A stretch of 64,000 nucleotides of DNA from Anaerolineae bacterium (GTDB lineage: Bacteria > Chloroflexota > Anaerolineae > Aggregatilineales > Phototrophicaceae): positions 372,001 through 436,000 of the forward strand of contig JAFLCG010000005.1 in NCBI GenBank assembly GCA_017303635.1. The letters are read 5' to 3'. Below the pieces are notes generated by a model. The model did no database searches, was not told the origin of the DNA, and saw only the letters and a program-made list of their open reading frames with translations. Below are positions 17,464 through 25,899 of the stretch, piece by piece; the first letter of the stretch is position 1, and each line of letters opens with the position of its first letter. Made by a program: the position numbers and the translations under genes.

Positions 17464-18645
17464 CTAGCGGATAAAGACGAACTGTCCGGTTTGACCGTCA
17501 TCCGCCATATCAATCTGCGCCACATAGAACTGCGCCTGGATGATTTCCCCATCACGGGTGAAGGTGAGCGTTCCCAGGGGCGTGTCATAACGGCCCGTCA
17601 GGATGAAGGCGTTGAGCAGCGCGCGGGTCTGCGCCACATCCAGCGTTTCCAGCGGGATCACGTTATCCAGGCGGGTTAGCGCTTCCACAAACACCTGAAT
17701 GCCGGCAAAAGCCTGAGCGCTGAACTGAGGCGGGTTCTTGCCCTGGCCAGCGGTATAGGCTTCGACAAAAGCACGGTTGATTTCTGTATCCGCCTGATAG
17801 CTGTACGCCTGCGCGATGATGATGCCATCGCACAACGCCTGGCAAACCGGGAACACATTGGACGTATTGAGGCCGTTACCGCCGATGATCAGGCCGGTAT
17901 AACCGAGTTCACGGAGCTGCTTGACCAGGTTCCCGCCGTCGGCTGCCAAACCAGAAATGATGACCAGTTCCGGATTGCTCGGCAGCACATTGGTGATCTG
18001 GGCGCTGAAGTCCGTATCGGTCGTCTGGAAGGTCTGAACAGGCAGCAGGGTCAGGCCACGGGCTGTCACGGTCTCCTGGAAGGTGCCGGTTTCACTGGTG
18101 GCAAAGGCGTCGTTCTGCGCGTAGAACACGGCCACGGTCTTGATGTCAGGATTGATGTCCAGTGCCGCCGCCACTGCATTCGGGGCAACCACCGCGACCG
18201 GGGCACTCACACGGGCAATAAATTCACCGATTTCCGGGATGCCTTTGGCGGTATTGCTGGGAGCCAGCACGGGCACGCCAGCCTGTTCGGCTAACGGATC
18301 TGCCGAGAACGCCTGTTGAGACAGAGTCGGGCCGAGGATGCCCACCACATTGGCACTGATGAGCGTCTGGAAGGCATTGATGGCCCCGGCTTCGTCGCCA
18401 GCCGTATCCTGCAGCACCAATTGGATCGGGCGACCATTGACGCCACCGCGTTCATTAAAGAAGGCTTCAGCAATCTGTGCGCCAATCACCTGCTCCTGAC
18501 CCAACAGTGCAACGTTGCTGGTCTGGGCAACCGCCACACCGATTTGAATAGGCGCTTGATCCTGGGCGGTCGTCAATTGCAGACCAACCAGCGCGGCCAG
18601 AGTCAGAACAAGTACCAGTAAAAAGAACTTACGGCTGAATCGCAT
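17464..18645 (-). CDS. livK: Branched-chain amino acid ABC transporter substrate-binding protein
   Basis: Periplasmic-binding-protein-like domain (Peripla_BP_6/LivK family), 393 aa from the ATG at 18645. A hydrophobic signal peptide of about 27 residues precedes DQAPIQIGVA. Family segments include GVNGRPIQLVLQDTAGD and LGPTLSQQA. AAGGTG lies 9 bp before ATG 18645, favouring it over the upstream GTG at 18657. First gene of the liv operon. It may bind an amide or urea-like substrate instead of a branched-chain amino acid; the family is broad. Confidence 0.92.
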   Translation of the reverse strand: MRFSRKFFLLVLVLTLAALVGLQLTTAQDQAPIQIGVAVAQTSNVALLGQEQVIGAQIAEAFFNERGGVNGRPIQLVLQDTAGDEAGAINAFQTLISANVVGILGPTLSQQAFSADPLAEQAGVPVLAPSNTAKGIPEIGEFIARVSAPVAVVAPNAVAAALDINPDIKTVAVFYAQNDAFATSETGTFQETVTARGLTLLPVQTFQTTDTDFSAQITNVLPSNPELVIISGLAADGGNLVKQLRELGYTGLIIGGNGLNTSNVFPVCQALCDGIIIAQAYSYQADTEINRAFVEAYTAGQGKNPPQFSAQAFAGIQVFVEALTRLDNVIPLETLDVAQTRALLNAFILTGRYDTPLGTLTFTRDGEIIQAQFYVAQIDMADDGQTGQFVFIR

Positions 18646-18722
18646 GAGAAACAACACCTTTCATGAGGAATTAAATACAGGTAAGACCAACTGAGTTATG
18701 GCTATTGACACCGTCATGACCC

Positions 18723-18750
18723 ATTGTAGCGCGGCAGGTCGATTTTTCAA
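18723..18750 (-). promoter_or_regulatory. Putative livK promoter with an overlapping hairpin
   Basis: On the minus strand TTGAAA (18750-18745), a 16-bp spacer and TACAAT (18728-18723) look like a sigma-70-type promoter about 80 bp before livK. The region 18731-18762 is also an inverted repeat (GGCAGGTYGAT arms), which may end the upstream peptidase transcript. Confidence 0.5.
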
Positions 18751-18773
18751 TCAACCTGCCCATGGTGCAGGCC

Positions 18774-19979
18774 TCACAAGCGGCATGCCGTCAATGCGAA
18801 GATCATCGCGGCCTCGACCAATCCCTTGACCTCCACATATTCATCCGCTGCATGAGCGTTCGCGCCCGTTGGCCCCATCCCGCAGATGGTTGGAATACCA
18901 CGCTCAACCAGCAGATAACCCTCGTTGGCTGGCCCCGCCACCAGACGCGGCGGTACTACACCTGTCACCTCACGAATCGCCGAATCCAAGGCGGGGACTA
19001 TCGCCGCATCGTCCGGGGTGAAAGCCGCCGGAGCATCGTTCAGCAGTTGGACTTCAAAGCGCAGGCGCGGCACCTCCGCTTGAATAATCCGGATCGCCGC
19101 TTGCAGGCGTTCATCCAATTCGGCGCGGCTGACCTCCGGGGTCAGGCGGCAGTCGACCAACGCTTCACAGCTATCCGGCACGATGTTGATGCTCACCCCG
19201 CCCTGGATGACCGTACCCGGCGTGATGATCGTCCGGTAGCGTTCAAAATATGGCGTCGTCGAAAACGAGAACGGCATGCTTTCCAGGGCCAGCAGTAAAC
19301 GTGCCATCCCGGTGACGGCATTCGCCCCAGCCACGCCGTCCTGCCATTCGTCAAAGCCCGTATGCACTGCCTCCCCCCGGCAGATCAACCGATAGCGCAC
19401 CAGACCGCGATGCCCCAGCGTAATCTGATGGCCGGAGTAGGCATAGATCGCACCACGCCCCTTCAGTAGACCGCGCTCATGCAGGAACTTGATGCCCAGC
19501 GTCCCGGTCGCCCCGGTTTCCTCATCCGGCACGCCGATGAACTGCGCCCGCCCGCCGGGCAGCGCCCCCGGCACTGCCTGTAACGCCGCCAACGCAAATA
19601 AGGCCGCCGTCATCCCGCCCTTGGTATCGACGGCCCCACGCCCATAGATGCGTCCATCAGCCAGCGCCCCGGCAAAGGGCGGATGCGACCACGCCGACTC
19701 GTCCCCGGCTGGCACCGTATCCAGATGCCCCACCAGCAGCAAGCCGGTTTCACCCTCCCCTGCGGTGCTGACGATCACATTGGGGCGCTCCGGCTGCATC
19801 GCATAGAGTTCCGCCCCCAGCCCCAGCGACTCGGCCTCACGAGCGATCAACTCGGCCAGATCACGCTCTGGATCAACACCGTTCACCGAGCGCGTCTGGA
19901 TCAGCCGCTGGCACAGGTCAATCATCTGCGCTTCCCGCCCGCGCAACCAGTCCATCAACTGCTGTTCAACATCCTTCAC
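18774..19979 (-). CDS. M20 family metallopeptidase/deacylase (ArgE/DapE/CPG2 type)
   Basis: A 401-aa di-zinc amidohydrolase. The metal-site motifs are GHLDTVP followed by GRGAVDTKGGM, and PDEETGATGT carrying the catalytic Glu pair; a later dimerisation domain is interrupted as in all M20 proteins. Family members cleave N-acyl amino acids, carboxy-terminal Glu or succinyl-diaminopimelate; the substrate is not clear. GTG start with AGGTGAGG just upstream. It reads toward the liv operon 130 bp downstream, so the enzyme may release amino acids that the transporter imports, or process imported ones. Confidence 0.88.
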   Translation of the reverse strand: MKDVEQQLMDWLRGREAQMIDLCQRLIQTRSVNGVDPERDLAELIAREAESLGLGAELYAMQPERPNVIVSTAGEGETGLLLVGHLDTVPAGDESAWSHPPFAGALADGRIYGRGAVDTKGGMTAALFALAALQAVPGALPGGRAQFIGVPDEETGATGTLGIKFLHERGLLKGRGAIYAYSGHQITLGHRGLVRYRLICRGEAVHTGFDEWQDGVAGANAVTGMARLLLALESMPFSFSTTPYFERYRTIITPGTVIQGGVSINIVPDSCEALVDCRLTPEVSRAELDERLQAAIRIIQAEVPRLRFEVQLLNDAPAAFTPDDAAIVPALDSAIREVTGVVPPRLVAGPANEGYLLVERGIPTICGMGPTGANAHAADEYVEVKGLVEAAMIFALTACRL

Positions 19980-19989
19980 GCCTCACCTC

Positions 19990-20225
19990 TTGCTCCTGGG
20001 GTTAAAACCCCAGGCTATATCTTCCGGCGGGAAGCCGACTAAAGTCGGCTCTGACCCGCCGAACTGTCCCCAATAACTATTTCGCTTCAAACGATACTGC
20101 TGCACAAAGTCACTTGGGCTTCGCTTGGCGTTCTTGGCGACTTGGCGGTTCAAAATCCCAAACCTTTTGCGCCCTTCGCGCCTTTGCGGTTAAATCCCCG
20201 CCAGAGTCTATCGTCACTCGAAGGA
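19990..20225. repeat. Dispersed-repeat-like block between the peptidase and SDR genes
   Basis: Two nested palindromes: CTGGGGTTAAAACCCCAG (about 19996-20013) and AGCCGACTAAAGTCGGCT (about 20034-20051). Then comes a CTTGGCGTTCTTGGCGACTTGGCGG stretch, here described in parts (CTTGGCG repeated at short intervals, then CGCCTTTGCGGTTAAAT), around 20126-20200. Such strings recur as intergenic elements in many bacterial genomes. No gene is visible. The SDR ribosome site AAGGA follows. Confidence 0.55.
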
Positions 20226-20235
20226 TAACGCAGGC

Positions 20236-21033
20236 ATGGCACAGCAAGTGGTCTTCATCACCGGGGCAGGACAAGGTATTGGCTACGCACTCTGCCGGGC
20301 ATTCGCGGTGCAGGGCGCGCAAGTTGCGCTGAACGACTCGGACCCTTCCAAAGCCGAGGCGGCCGCCACCGCGCTCAATACGGAACTCGGCATGAACCAA
20401 GTCCACGCCTATCCGGGTGACATCGCGGAGACCGACTCGATCCGCGCCCTCATCAACCGCTTTGCCGATCAGGCGGGCGGGCTGGATGTGGTCATCGCCA
20501 ATGCGGGCATCACCCGTTATATCCCGTTTCTGGAGAGCGAACCGGCGGATTTCGACCGCATTGTCAGCGTCAACCTGCGCGGCACCTACTTCACCGCCCA
20601 GACGGCGGCGCGGAGCATGATCGCGGATGGCAAAGCCGGGCGCATCATTCTACTGTCATCAGTGGTTGGACTGCGCGCCTTCCCCAACTTCAGCATCTAC
20701 AGCATGACCAAGGCCGCCATCGCTATGATGGCGTCGTCGCTGGCGTTGGAACTGGGGCGGCATCACATCACGGTCAACGCTATTAGCCCAGGCGCGACCC
20801 TGACGGAGCGCACACTGCGGGAAGACCCCAACTACGAAGCCGGTTGGTCGAGTGTGATTCCGACCGGGCGCGTCAACTACGTGGAAGATGTTACAGCCGC
20901 CGCACTGTTCCTGGCCTCCCCCGCCGCCCGGCAGATCAACGGGCAGAACCTGGTGGTCGACGGTGGTTGGACGCTGGCGAGTCCGCTGCCGCCGGAGCAT
21001 CCGCATATCCCAGAGAAGCAGGATTATGCGTAA
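20236..21033 (+). CDS. SDR family NAD(P)-dependent oxidoreductase
   Basis: A 265-aa classical short-chain dehydrogenase. Cofactor motif TGAGQGIG (about 9-16), NNAG-equivalent VIANAGIT, catalytic Ser in LLSSVVG and YxxxK in YSMTKAA, and the C-terminal INGQNLVVDGGW. The class covers 3-oxoacyl-ACP reductases and many sugar or polyol dehydrogenases. Because a sugar-acid dehydratase gene lies nearby, a sugar dehydrogenase role is plausible but unproven. Confidence 0.88.
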   Translation: MAQQVVFITGAGQGIGYALCRAFAVQGAQVALNDSDPSKAEAAATALNTELGMNQVHAYPGDIAETDSIRALINRFADQAGGLDVVIANAGITRYIPFLESEPADFDRIVSVNLRGTYFTAQTAARSMIADGKAGRIILLSSVVGLRAFPNFSIYSMTKAAIAMMASSLALELGRHHITVNAISPGATLTERTLREDPNYEAGWSSVIPTGRVNYVEDVTAAALFLASPAARQINGQNLVVDGGWTLASPLPPEHPHIPEKQDYA

Positions 21034-21096
21034 ACAAATCATACTTCGATACAACTATCTACTGAGTATGAGTTGGCAGTTCGACCATCTATCCAC

Positions 21097-21624
21097 CTAC
21101 TTCATACGAACAGGGTATCCATCAAATAACTCTCTTTCTTTCCCGTAATCGGTCTGTGGGTCGCTTCGAAGAGCAAAATTATAATAGTCTAGATATAGAC
21201 TGTAAGTGGAGACACCGACGCGCCGCTGCTCAGAGGATACTATTCCACGTCTCCAAAATATGTTTATCTCATGTTCAAAATAAAACGTATTGAGGCCCCA
21301 CCACCAAATTGGACCAAACTCAAATGGAGAGACACTTGCTGCTGGAATAAAGCATGTTAGGAAGTCAACTCTAAATCTTGAACAAGATGTGACACCATAT
21401 TCCTCAAGAATGGCCTTCAGTTCCTCATAAGTAGATACTCGTGTATCCAAATCCATTTCCAGCAACGTAATGATCGCTGCTGGTGTCAGGTAGGATAAGC
21501 TGCTTCGCTCTTCATTGAGGTAACGGATCGTCATTGGAGTAAGGCTGCATAGGCAACTGAACACTGCCAGTACCACAACCACACGGACAAAACATGGCAC
21601 TCGCATAGCAATCATCCTCATCAA
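21097..21624 (-). CDS. Hypothetical protein with N-terminal membrane/signal segment
   Basis: Not recognised. 175 aa, with a hydrophobic segment at residues 11-27 (VRVVVVLAVFSCLCSL) that may be a signal peptide or lipoprotein-like anchor, then an amphipathic, Tyr/Phe-rich region with four Cys. Base composition is AT-richer than both neighbours, which suggests separate origin. It overlaps no other gene and lies on the strand opposite the SDR. It could be spurious, though the amino-acid composition looks like a real secreted protein. Confidence 0.5.
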   Translation of the reverse strand: MMRMIAMRVPCFVRVVVVLAVFSCLCSLTPMTIRYLNEERSSLSYLTPAAIITLLEMDLDTRVSTYEELKAILEEYGVTSCSRFRVDFLTCFIPAASVSPFEFGPIWWWGLNTFYFEHEINIFWRRGIVSSEQRRVGVSTYSLYLDYYNFALRSDPQTDYGKERELFDGYPVRMK

Positions 21625-21744
21625 GCAAATGATTCTAAGAGGGCCGTCCGGAATGGCACTCCGTCAGTTATCAAGACCTGAACCTAAAACGTCGCCAACC
21701 GGATTAGCAATGCCAGTAATAGCCACACCAAAACGTTAGCACAC

Positions 21745-23760
21745 CTAAGGACTATCGACGATTGCCATTTCCCCCAATGCCACCACCCCGGCCTCAAGCA
21801 CCTCCAGAATCCGATCTACGTCATAGGTACAGCCGCGCCATGTGCCGCCGCTGACCTTCTGCAAGGCCGCCCACAAGCGCGTGTCATCCGGCAGGCGCGG
21901 ATGCGGGGCCAACTCAGGATGCACCGGGCGCACTGCCAGAATCACCGCCCCCTGCTCCACAGTCAACTCACCGTCATCCATCGTCGCTACTAGATGTAGA
22001 CTACCTTCCAGTGTGTTGCGGTCGAGGATGATCTCCAGCGTATCACCATCCCGCACCTTGCCCAGTGGTCCACTCGCCAGCGCCTCCGGTCCAATATGCC
22101 CGATACATGCACCCGTCGAAAAGCCGGAGAAGCGCCCATCGGTCAACAGGGAGACCTGTTTTCCCCAGTCCAGATATTTGAGCGCCGAGGTGATCTGCGC
22201 GGTCTCCACCATGCCCGTGCCCAGCGGCCCCAGCCCGATCAGCACCATGATGTCACCCGGTTTGACCGGATTCTCAACCCGTCCCTTGACCGCCTGAATC
22301 GCCGCCTGCTCCGAGGTGAAGACCCGCGCCGGGCCACGATGCCGGAAGACCTGATCTGCACCGACCCGCGTCGGATCAATGCTAGTGGCTTTGACCACCG
22401 CTCCCTCTGGAGCCAGGTTACCAACCGGGAAAATCACCGTGCTGGTCAGGCCGTTACGCCGCGCCGCATCCGGCCCCATGATGACCTGATCCGGGTCAAT
22501 CTGGTCGGCGCTCGCCAGCAGCGCCCGGACGGCCTGACGCCGTTCGCTCTGTTCCCACCAATCCAACACGGTGTCCAGCGTTTCCCCACTGGCGGTGAGC
22601 GCCTTGGTCTTGAGCAAACCCATCCGCCGCAGGTGCAGCATCACTTCCGGCACCCCGCCCGCCATAAAGACCTGCACAGTCGGGAAGTTGCGCGGGCCGT
22701 TCGGCAGGGCGTCCACCAGGCGTGGGGTACTGCGGTTGACCCGCTGCCAATCCTCGACCGTCGGGGGACGTAAGCCCATTTGCTGGACAATGGCGGGAAT
22801 ATGCAGCAGGAGGTTGGTCGAACCGCCAAAGGCGGCATGAACCATCATGGCGTTTTCAAGCGCATCTGCCGTCAGAATATGGCTGAGGAGCTGACCGCGC
22901 GCCTTCAGCCGCAAGAGTGCCAGGGATGACCGCCGCGCCATATCCAGCCAGATCGGTTCGCCTGAGGGACTGAGCGAGCTGTGTGGCAGGCAAAGTCCAA
23001 AGCCTTCCAGCACCACCTGGGAAGTCGCCGCTGTGCCCAGGAACTGGCACCCGCCGCCGCTGGAGCCACACGCCCGGCAGCCCATCGTAGCCGCATAATC
23101 CAGGCTGATCATGCCCTGGGTGAAGCGTGCGCCAATCGTCTGAATCATGCCAGCATCTTCGGCATCCACCGCGGGCAGAGTCACCCCGCCGGGGACGATG
23201 ATGCCGGGCAGTTCACCAAAGCCCGCCAGGGCCAACATCATGGCCGGCAGCCCTTTATCACAGGTACCAATGCCCATCACGCCATCACGGGTCGGCAGCG
23301 ACCGCACCAGCCGCCGCGCCACCATCGCTGCGTCGTTCCGGTACGGCAGGCTGTCCATCATGCCGTCCGTCCCCTGTGACCGTCCATCGCAGGGGTCAGT
23401 CACGTAGACCGCAAACGGCATCGCGCCGCTGTCTTTGAGAGTCTGCGCCGCCTCTCGTACCAGCAGGTTGATCTCCCAGTGCCCCGTGTGATAGCCCAGC
23501 GCGATCGGGCTGCCATCTTCGGCTCGCAGCCCGCCATGAGTACTGACGATCACATACTGGTCACGGCCGACTTCGTCTGGGTTCCAGCCCATCGCCGTCG
23601 CCTGTGTCAATCCGAACAGGTTGCCGCTGGGTTCATTCAGCAGCATCGCCTCGGTCAGGGGGAGGCTCCCGGCTGGCCCCTCCCCGCGCGTGCGCGTCCC
23701 TTCAACGTGACTATGTGAACCCAACACAGCCTCAAGGCTGGGTAACCCGTTCTCGTTCAT
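21745..23760 (-). CDS. YjhG/YagF-type sugar-acid dehydratase (D-xylonate dehydratase-like, IlvD/Edd family)
   Basis: A 671-aa Fe-S dehydratase. Over its length it follows the YjhG/YagF branch, which is longer than Ilv[26 protein letters not shown] is seen in pieces, CDKGLPAMM, and [17 protein letters not shown], giving the cluster cysteines. The C-terminus has [17 protein letters not shown], shared with E. coli D-xylonate dehydratases. The expected reaction is dehydration of D-xylonate (or a related aldonate) to the 2-keto-3-deoxy acid. Start is ATG at 23760 (MNENGL) with AAAGGGTG upstream; a GTG at 23769 is possible. An unusual C-terminal tail ends in EMAIVDSP. Confidence 0.88.
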   Translation of the reverse strand: MNENGLPSLEAVLGSHSHVEGTRTRGEGPAGSLPLTEAMLLNEPSGNLFGLTQATAMGWNPDEVGRDQYVIVSTHGGLRAEDGSPIALGYHTGHWEINLLVREAAQTLKDSGAMPFAVYVTDPCDGRSQGTDGMMDSLPYRNDAAMVARRLVRSLPTRDGVMGIGTCDKGLPAMMLALAGFGELPGIIVPGGVTLPAVDAEDAGMIQTIGARFTQGMISLDYAATMGCRACGSSGGGCQFLGTAATSQVVLEGFGLCLPHSSLSPSGEPIWLDMARRSSLALLRLKARGQLLSHILTADALENAMMVHAAFGGSTNLLLHIPAIVQQMGLRPPTVEDWQRVNRSTPRLVDALPNGPRNFPTVQVFMAGGVPEVMLHLRRMGLLKTKALTASGETLDTVLDWWEQSERRQAVRALLASADQIDPDQVIMGPDAARRNGLTSTVIFPVGNLAPEGAVVKATSIDPTRVGADQVFRHRGPARVFTSEQAAIQAVKGRVENPVKPGDIMVLIGLGPLGTGMVETAQITSALKYLDWGKQVSLLTDGRFSGFSTGACIGHIGPEALASGPLGKVRDGDTLEIILDRNTLEGSLHLVATMDDGELTVEQGAVILAVRPVHPELAPHPRLPDDTRLWAALQKVSGGTWRGCTYDVDRILEVLEAGVVALGEMAIVDSP

Positions 23761-23857
23761 TATTTGCACCCTTTTTCAACATCACACAACCACATCGGGG
23801 CATCCACTCCGATTTCCCGTCCGAACCGTGTTTCAACCTCAGTTTAGAATTGCTTTT

Positions 23858-23900
23858 GCCCTCACCCGCTCGCAATGGGAGAAGGGCCTGGGGGATGAGG
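23858..23900. repeat. Short CCCTCACCC-type palindrome
   Basis: CCCTCACCC ... GGGAGAAGGG ... GGGGGATGAGG forms an imperfect palindrome related to the copies at 10641 and 13172 but with a shorter core. It lies in the divergent gap between the YjhG-type gene and the EthD-like gene. Confidence 0.55.
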
Positions 23901-24091
23901 CTATCCAATGTGTACATCGGATACTCCTCAATCAGCAAACTGCCTCGATCATAGCGAGTCTCGAGGTAAAGTAGAAATCATCCATGCCAAAAACTGGTCA
24001 CAAAGTATCGGCTAATATGGGGCATCTCCTCTACAATAGGAGTATCCTTAACTTCGTCCCACTCTACACAAATGCGCCATTGGAGGCCATC

Positions 24092-24430
24092 ATGATTCGA
24101 TTGACTGTACTCTACAATCTGCCACCGGATGTCGATGAAGCCGAATTCCTGCGTTGGCGACTGGGCGAGCATCAAGCAGAGAATGCCTCTATGCCCGGCG
24201 TCAGAACAACCGATTTTGGGCGCATTGATAACCAATGGACCCCATCAGGGTTGCAAGCCGGCGCACCGTATCGCTTTATGACAGTCGCTGACTTTGTTGA
24301 CTGGGAGAGCTTTGAACGCGCCTTCCTGGCAGAAGATGCACAGGAACAACTGCGCCAGGACATCCATAAAATCCGCGACCCTCTATTTTTGGTCAGTGAA
24401 ATTCTTGTCTCGACCCAGGCCGATGTTTAG
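24092..24430 (+). CDS. EthD-like dimeric alpha/beta-barrel protein
   Basis: A 112-aa protein starting MIRLTVLYNLPPDVDEAEFLRWR, the pattern of EthD/ferredoxin-like alpha+beta barrel proteins: first strand, then a helix carrying a conserved H in GEHQAEN. EthD proteins assist ring-cleaving or degradation pathways, but the family is broad and the role here is unknown. The start at 24092 has GGAGG 7 bp upstream; an in-frame start at 23984 would add 36 residues of poor composition. Confidence 0.7.
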   Translation: MIRLTVLYNLPPDVDEAEFLRWRLGEHQAENASMPGVRTTDFGRIDNQWTPSGLQAGAPYRFMTVADFVDWESFERAFLAEDAQEQLRQDIHKIRDPLFLVSEILVSTQADV

Positions 24431-24705
24431 CGCGTCGATATCTGATGTTTCGTAGATCATGATTTTTGCGGTTGCGGTGGTCGCCGCAGGCTATATCCAC
24501 CGCAACTCCCCATTGAGATTTAACACGTAAGATCGGTAATGGGCAAGCGCCAGAGCAGAGGCCTCACCGGCTCTCCGTTCGTGACACTTCGTGTACGAGG
24601 GAGGAACACGCCACTTGCTTATCCCCGACGACGACAAAGGGATACGTCTGGCAACACAACCATAACCTCAAGACATCCTTTTGGGGGATAGCCACATCAT
24701 GCAGG

Positions 24706-25671
24706 CTACCCGCTATAGGCTATCCGCCCATCAGCCAGGCAGCGTTCAAAGTGTTCCATCGTCTGGGCAACACCCTCTGCCAGCGGCGTCTCATAGACAA
24801 CCGGCACCATTTGGCGCAGCGGCGTGTCGTCAAAACCGATGGGGAAAGGCAGTGGTTTGTCGTCCCAGGTAATCTCGGCACCTGGCTTGATGGATCGAAT
24901 GAGGTCGATAATCTCCGGCACATCGGTGGGCACGCCACCCAGGTTGAATACATAAGCACCCTTGAGGGGCTGCTCCGCTGCCGCGATGAACTGTTGGGCT
25001 ACATCTGAACCCAACTGATATTGGCAAACGCCGCTAAACCCGATGCGGTACGGTTTCCCTGCTGCCGCTGCCAACATCGCCTTGGTCGGTTCGGACGTCA
25101 GACCCTGATCCCGCCCAACTCCATAAACGGTATACGGGCGCAGCGCGGTGCTGGTGACCTGATTCTCCTCCCAGTAGACCTGTGCCATCTGTTCATTGGC
25201 CTGCTTGTACACCCCGTAAAGCGTATACGGGGCCAGCGGAGCATCCGGCGCGATCAACCCCGGTGGATAGCGGTCAGGCAGCCCGTAGACTGCGATTGAT
25301 GAGGCATACACCACGTGCGGAATCCCATGTCGCTTGGCCGCCTCGAACACGTTCGCAGTCCCGACCACGTTCACCTGTGCTCCCAGCACCGGGTTCGCCC
25401 GCACCGTCGGCACCAGCAGCGCCCCCAGGTGGATAATGTGCGTCACATGATGCTCTGTAACCACCTTCATGACCTGCTCAGTGTTGGTCACATCGCCCGT
25501 GATAAAGTGGATCGCCCGCTGATCCTCCGGGGAAAGCAGCAGATTTAAGCGATCGCGGCGCTCGCTCAGGTCAAAACTAATGACTTTCTTGCCTGTTTTG
25601 ACAAGGTGATACAAAGTCCATGAACCAATAAACCCCATGGACCCTGTCACCAAATAGACCAATTCGCTCAT
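24706..25671 (-). CDS. NAD-dependent epimerase/dehydratase (extended SDR)
   Basis: A 321-aa extended short-chain dehydrogenase with N-terminal TGSMGFIGS (GxxGxxG), SFDLSERRD after the second strand, GALLVPTVRANP, and the active site ASSIAVYG ... YGVYKQANE (YxxxK). Relatives include UDP-sugar epimerases, uronate dehydrogenases and sugar-lactone-forming enzymes; the substrate is not identified. It is the last chromosomal gene before the tRNA-Glu junction. The convergent gap 24431-24705 shows no recognisable element. Confidence 0.85.
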   Translation of the reverse strand: MSELVYLVTGSMGFIGSWTLYHLVKTGKKVISFDLSERRDRLNLLLSPEDQRAIHFITGDVTNTEQVMKVVTEHHVTHIIHLGALLVPTVRANPVLGAQVNVVGTANVFEAAKRHGIPHVVYASSIAVYGLPDRYPPGLIAPDAPLAPYTLYGVYKQANEQMAQVYWEENQVTSTALRPYTVYGVGRDQGLTSEPTKAMLAAAAGKPYRIGFSGVCQYQLGSDVAQQFIAAAEQPLKGAYVFNLGGVPTDVPEIIDLIRSIKPGAEITWDDKPLPFPIGFDDTPLRQMVPVVYETPLAEGVAQTMEHFERCLADGRIAYSG

Positions 25672-25826
25672 ATAAAGACTCTTTCACGTGTACTATGCAG
25701 CGTAGATCAGAAGATACCGCCTTCTCCAGGCTGCGTCTAGTCAGGCAGGAAACCTATCAAATCAGTCACGGCATTGATTTCGACCTTGACCATCCCGCGG
25801 TCGATTGATAAACTTTTCTCTTGTGC

Positions 25827-25899
25827 GGCCCTATCGTCTAGCGGCCTAGGATGTCACCCTTTCAAGGTGAAGACACGGGTTCGAACCCCGTTAGGGCTA
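25827..25899 (+). tRNA. tRNA-Glu (anticodon UUC)
   Basis: A 73-nt cloverleaf without encoded CCA: acceptor GGCCCTA pairs with TAGGGCT (one G-U at the end), anticodon stem TCACC/GGTGA encloses CTTTCAA with anticodon TTC at 25861-25863, and the T arm is CGGGTTCGAACCCCG. The GTCTAGCGGCCTAGGA D arm is typical of bacterial tRNA-Glu. Its 3' half is overlapped in antisense by the recombinase gene and is the likely integration target. Confidence 0.95.
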
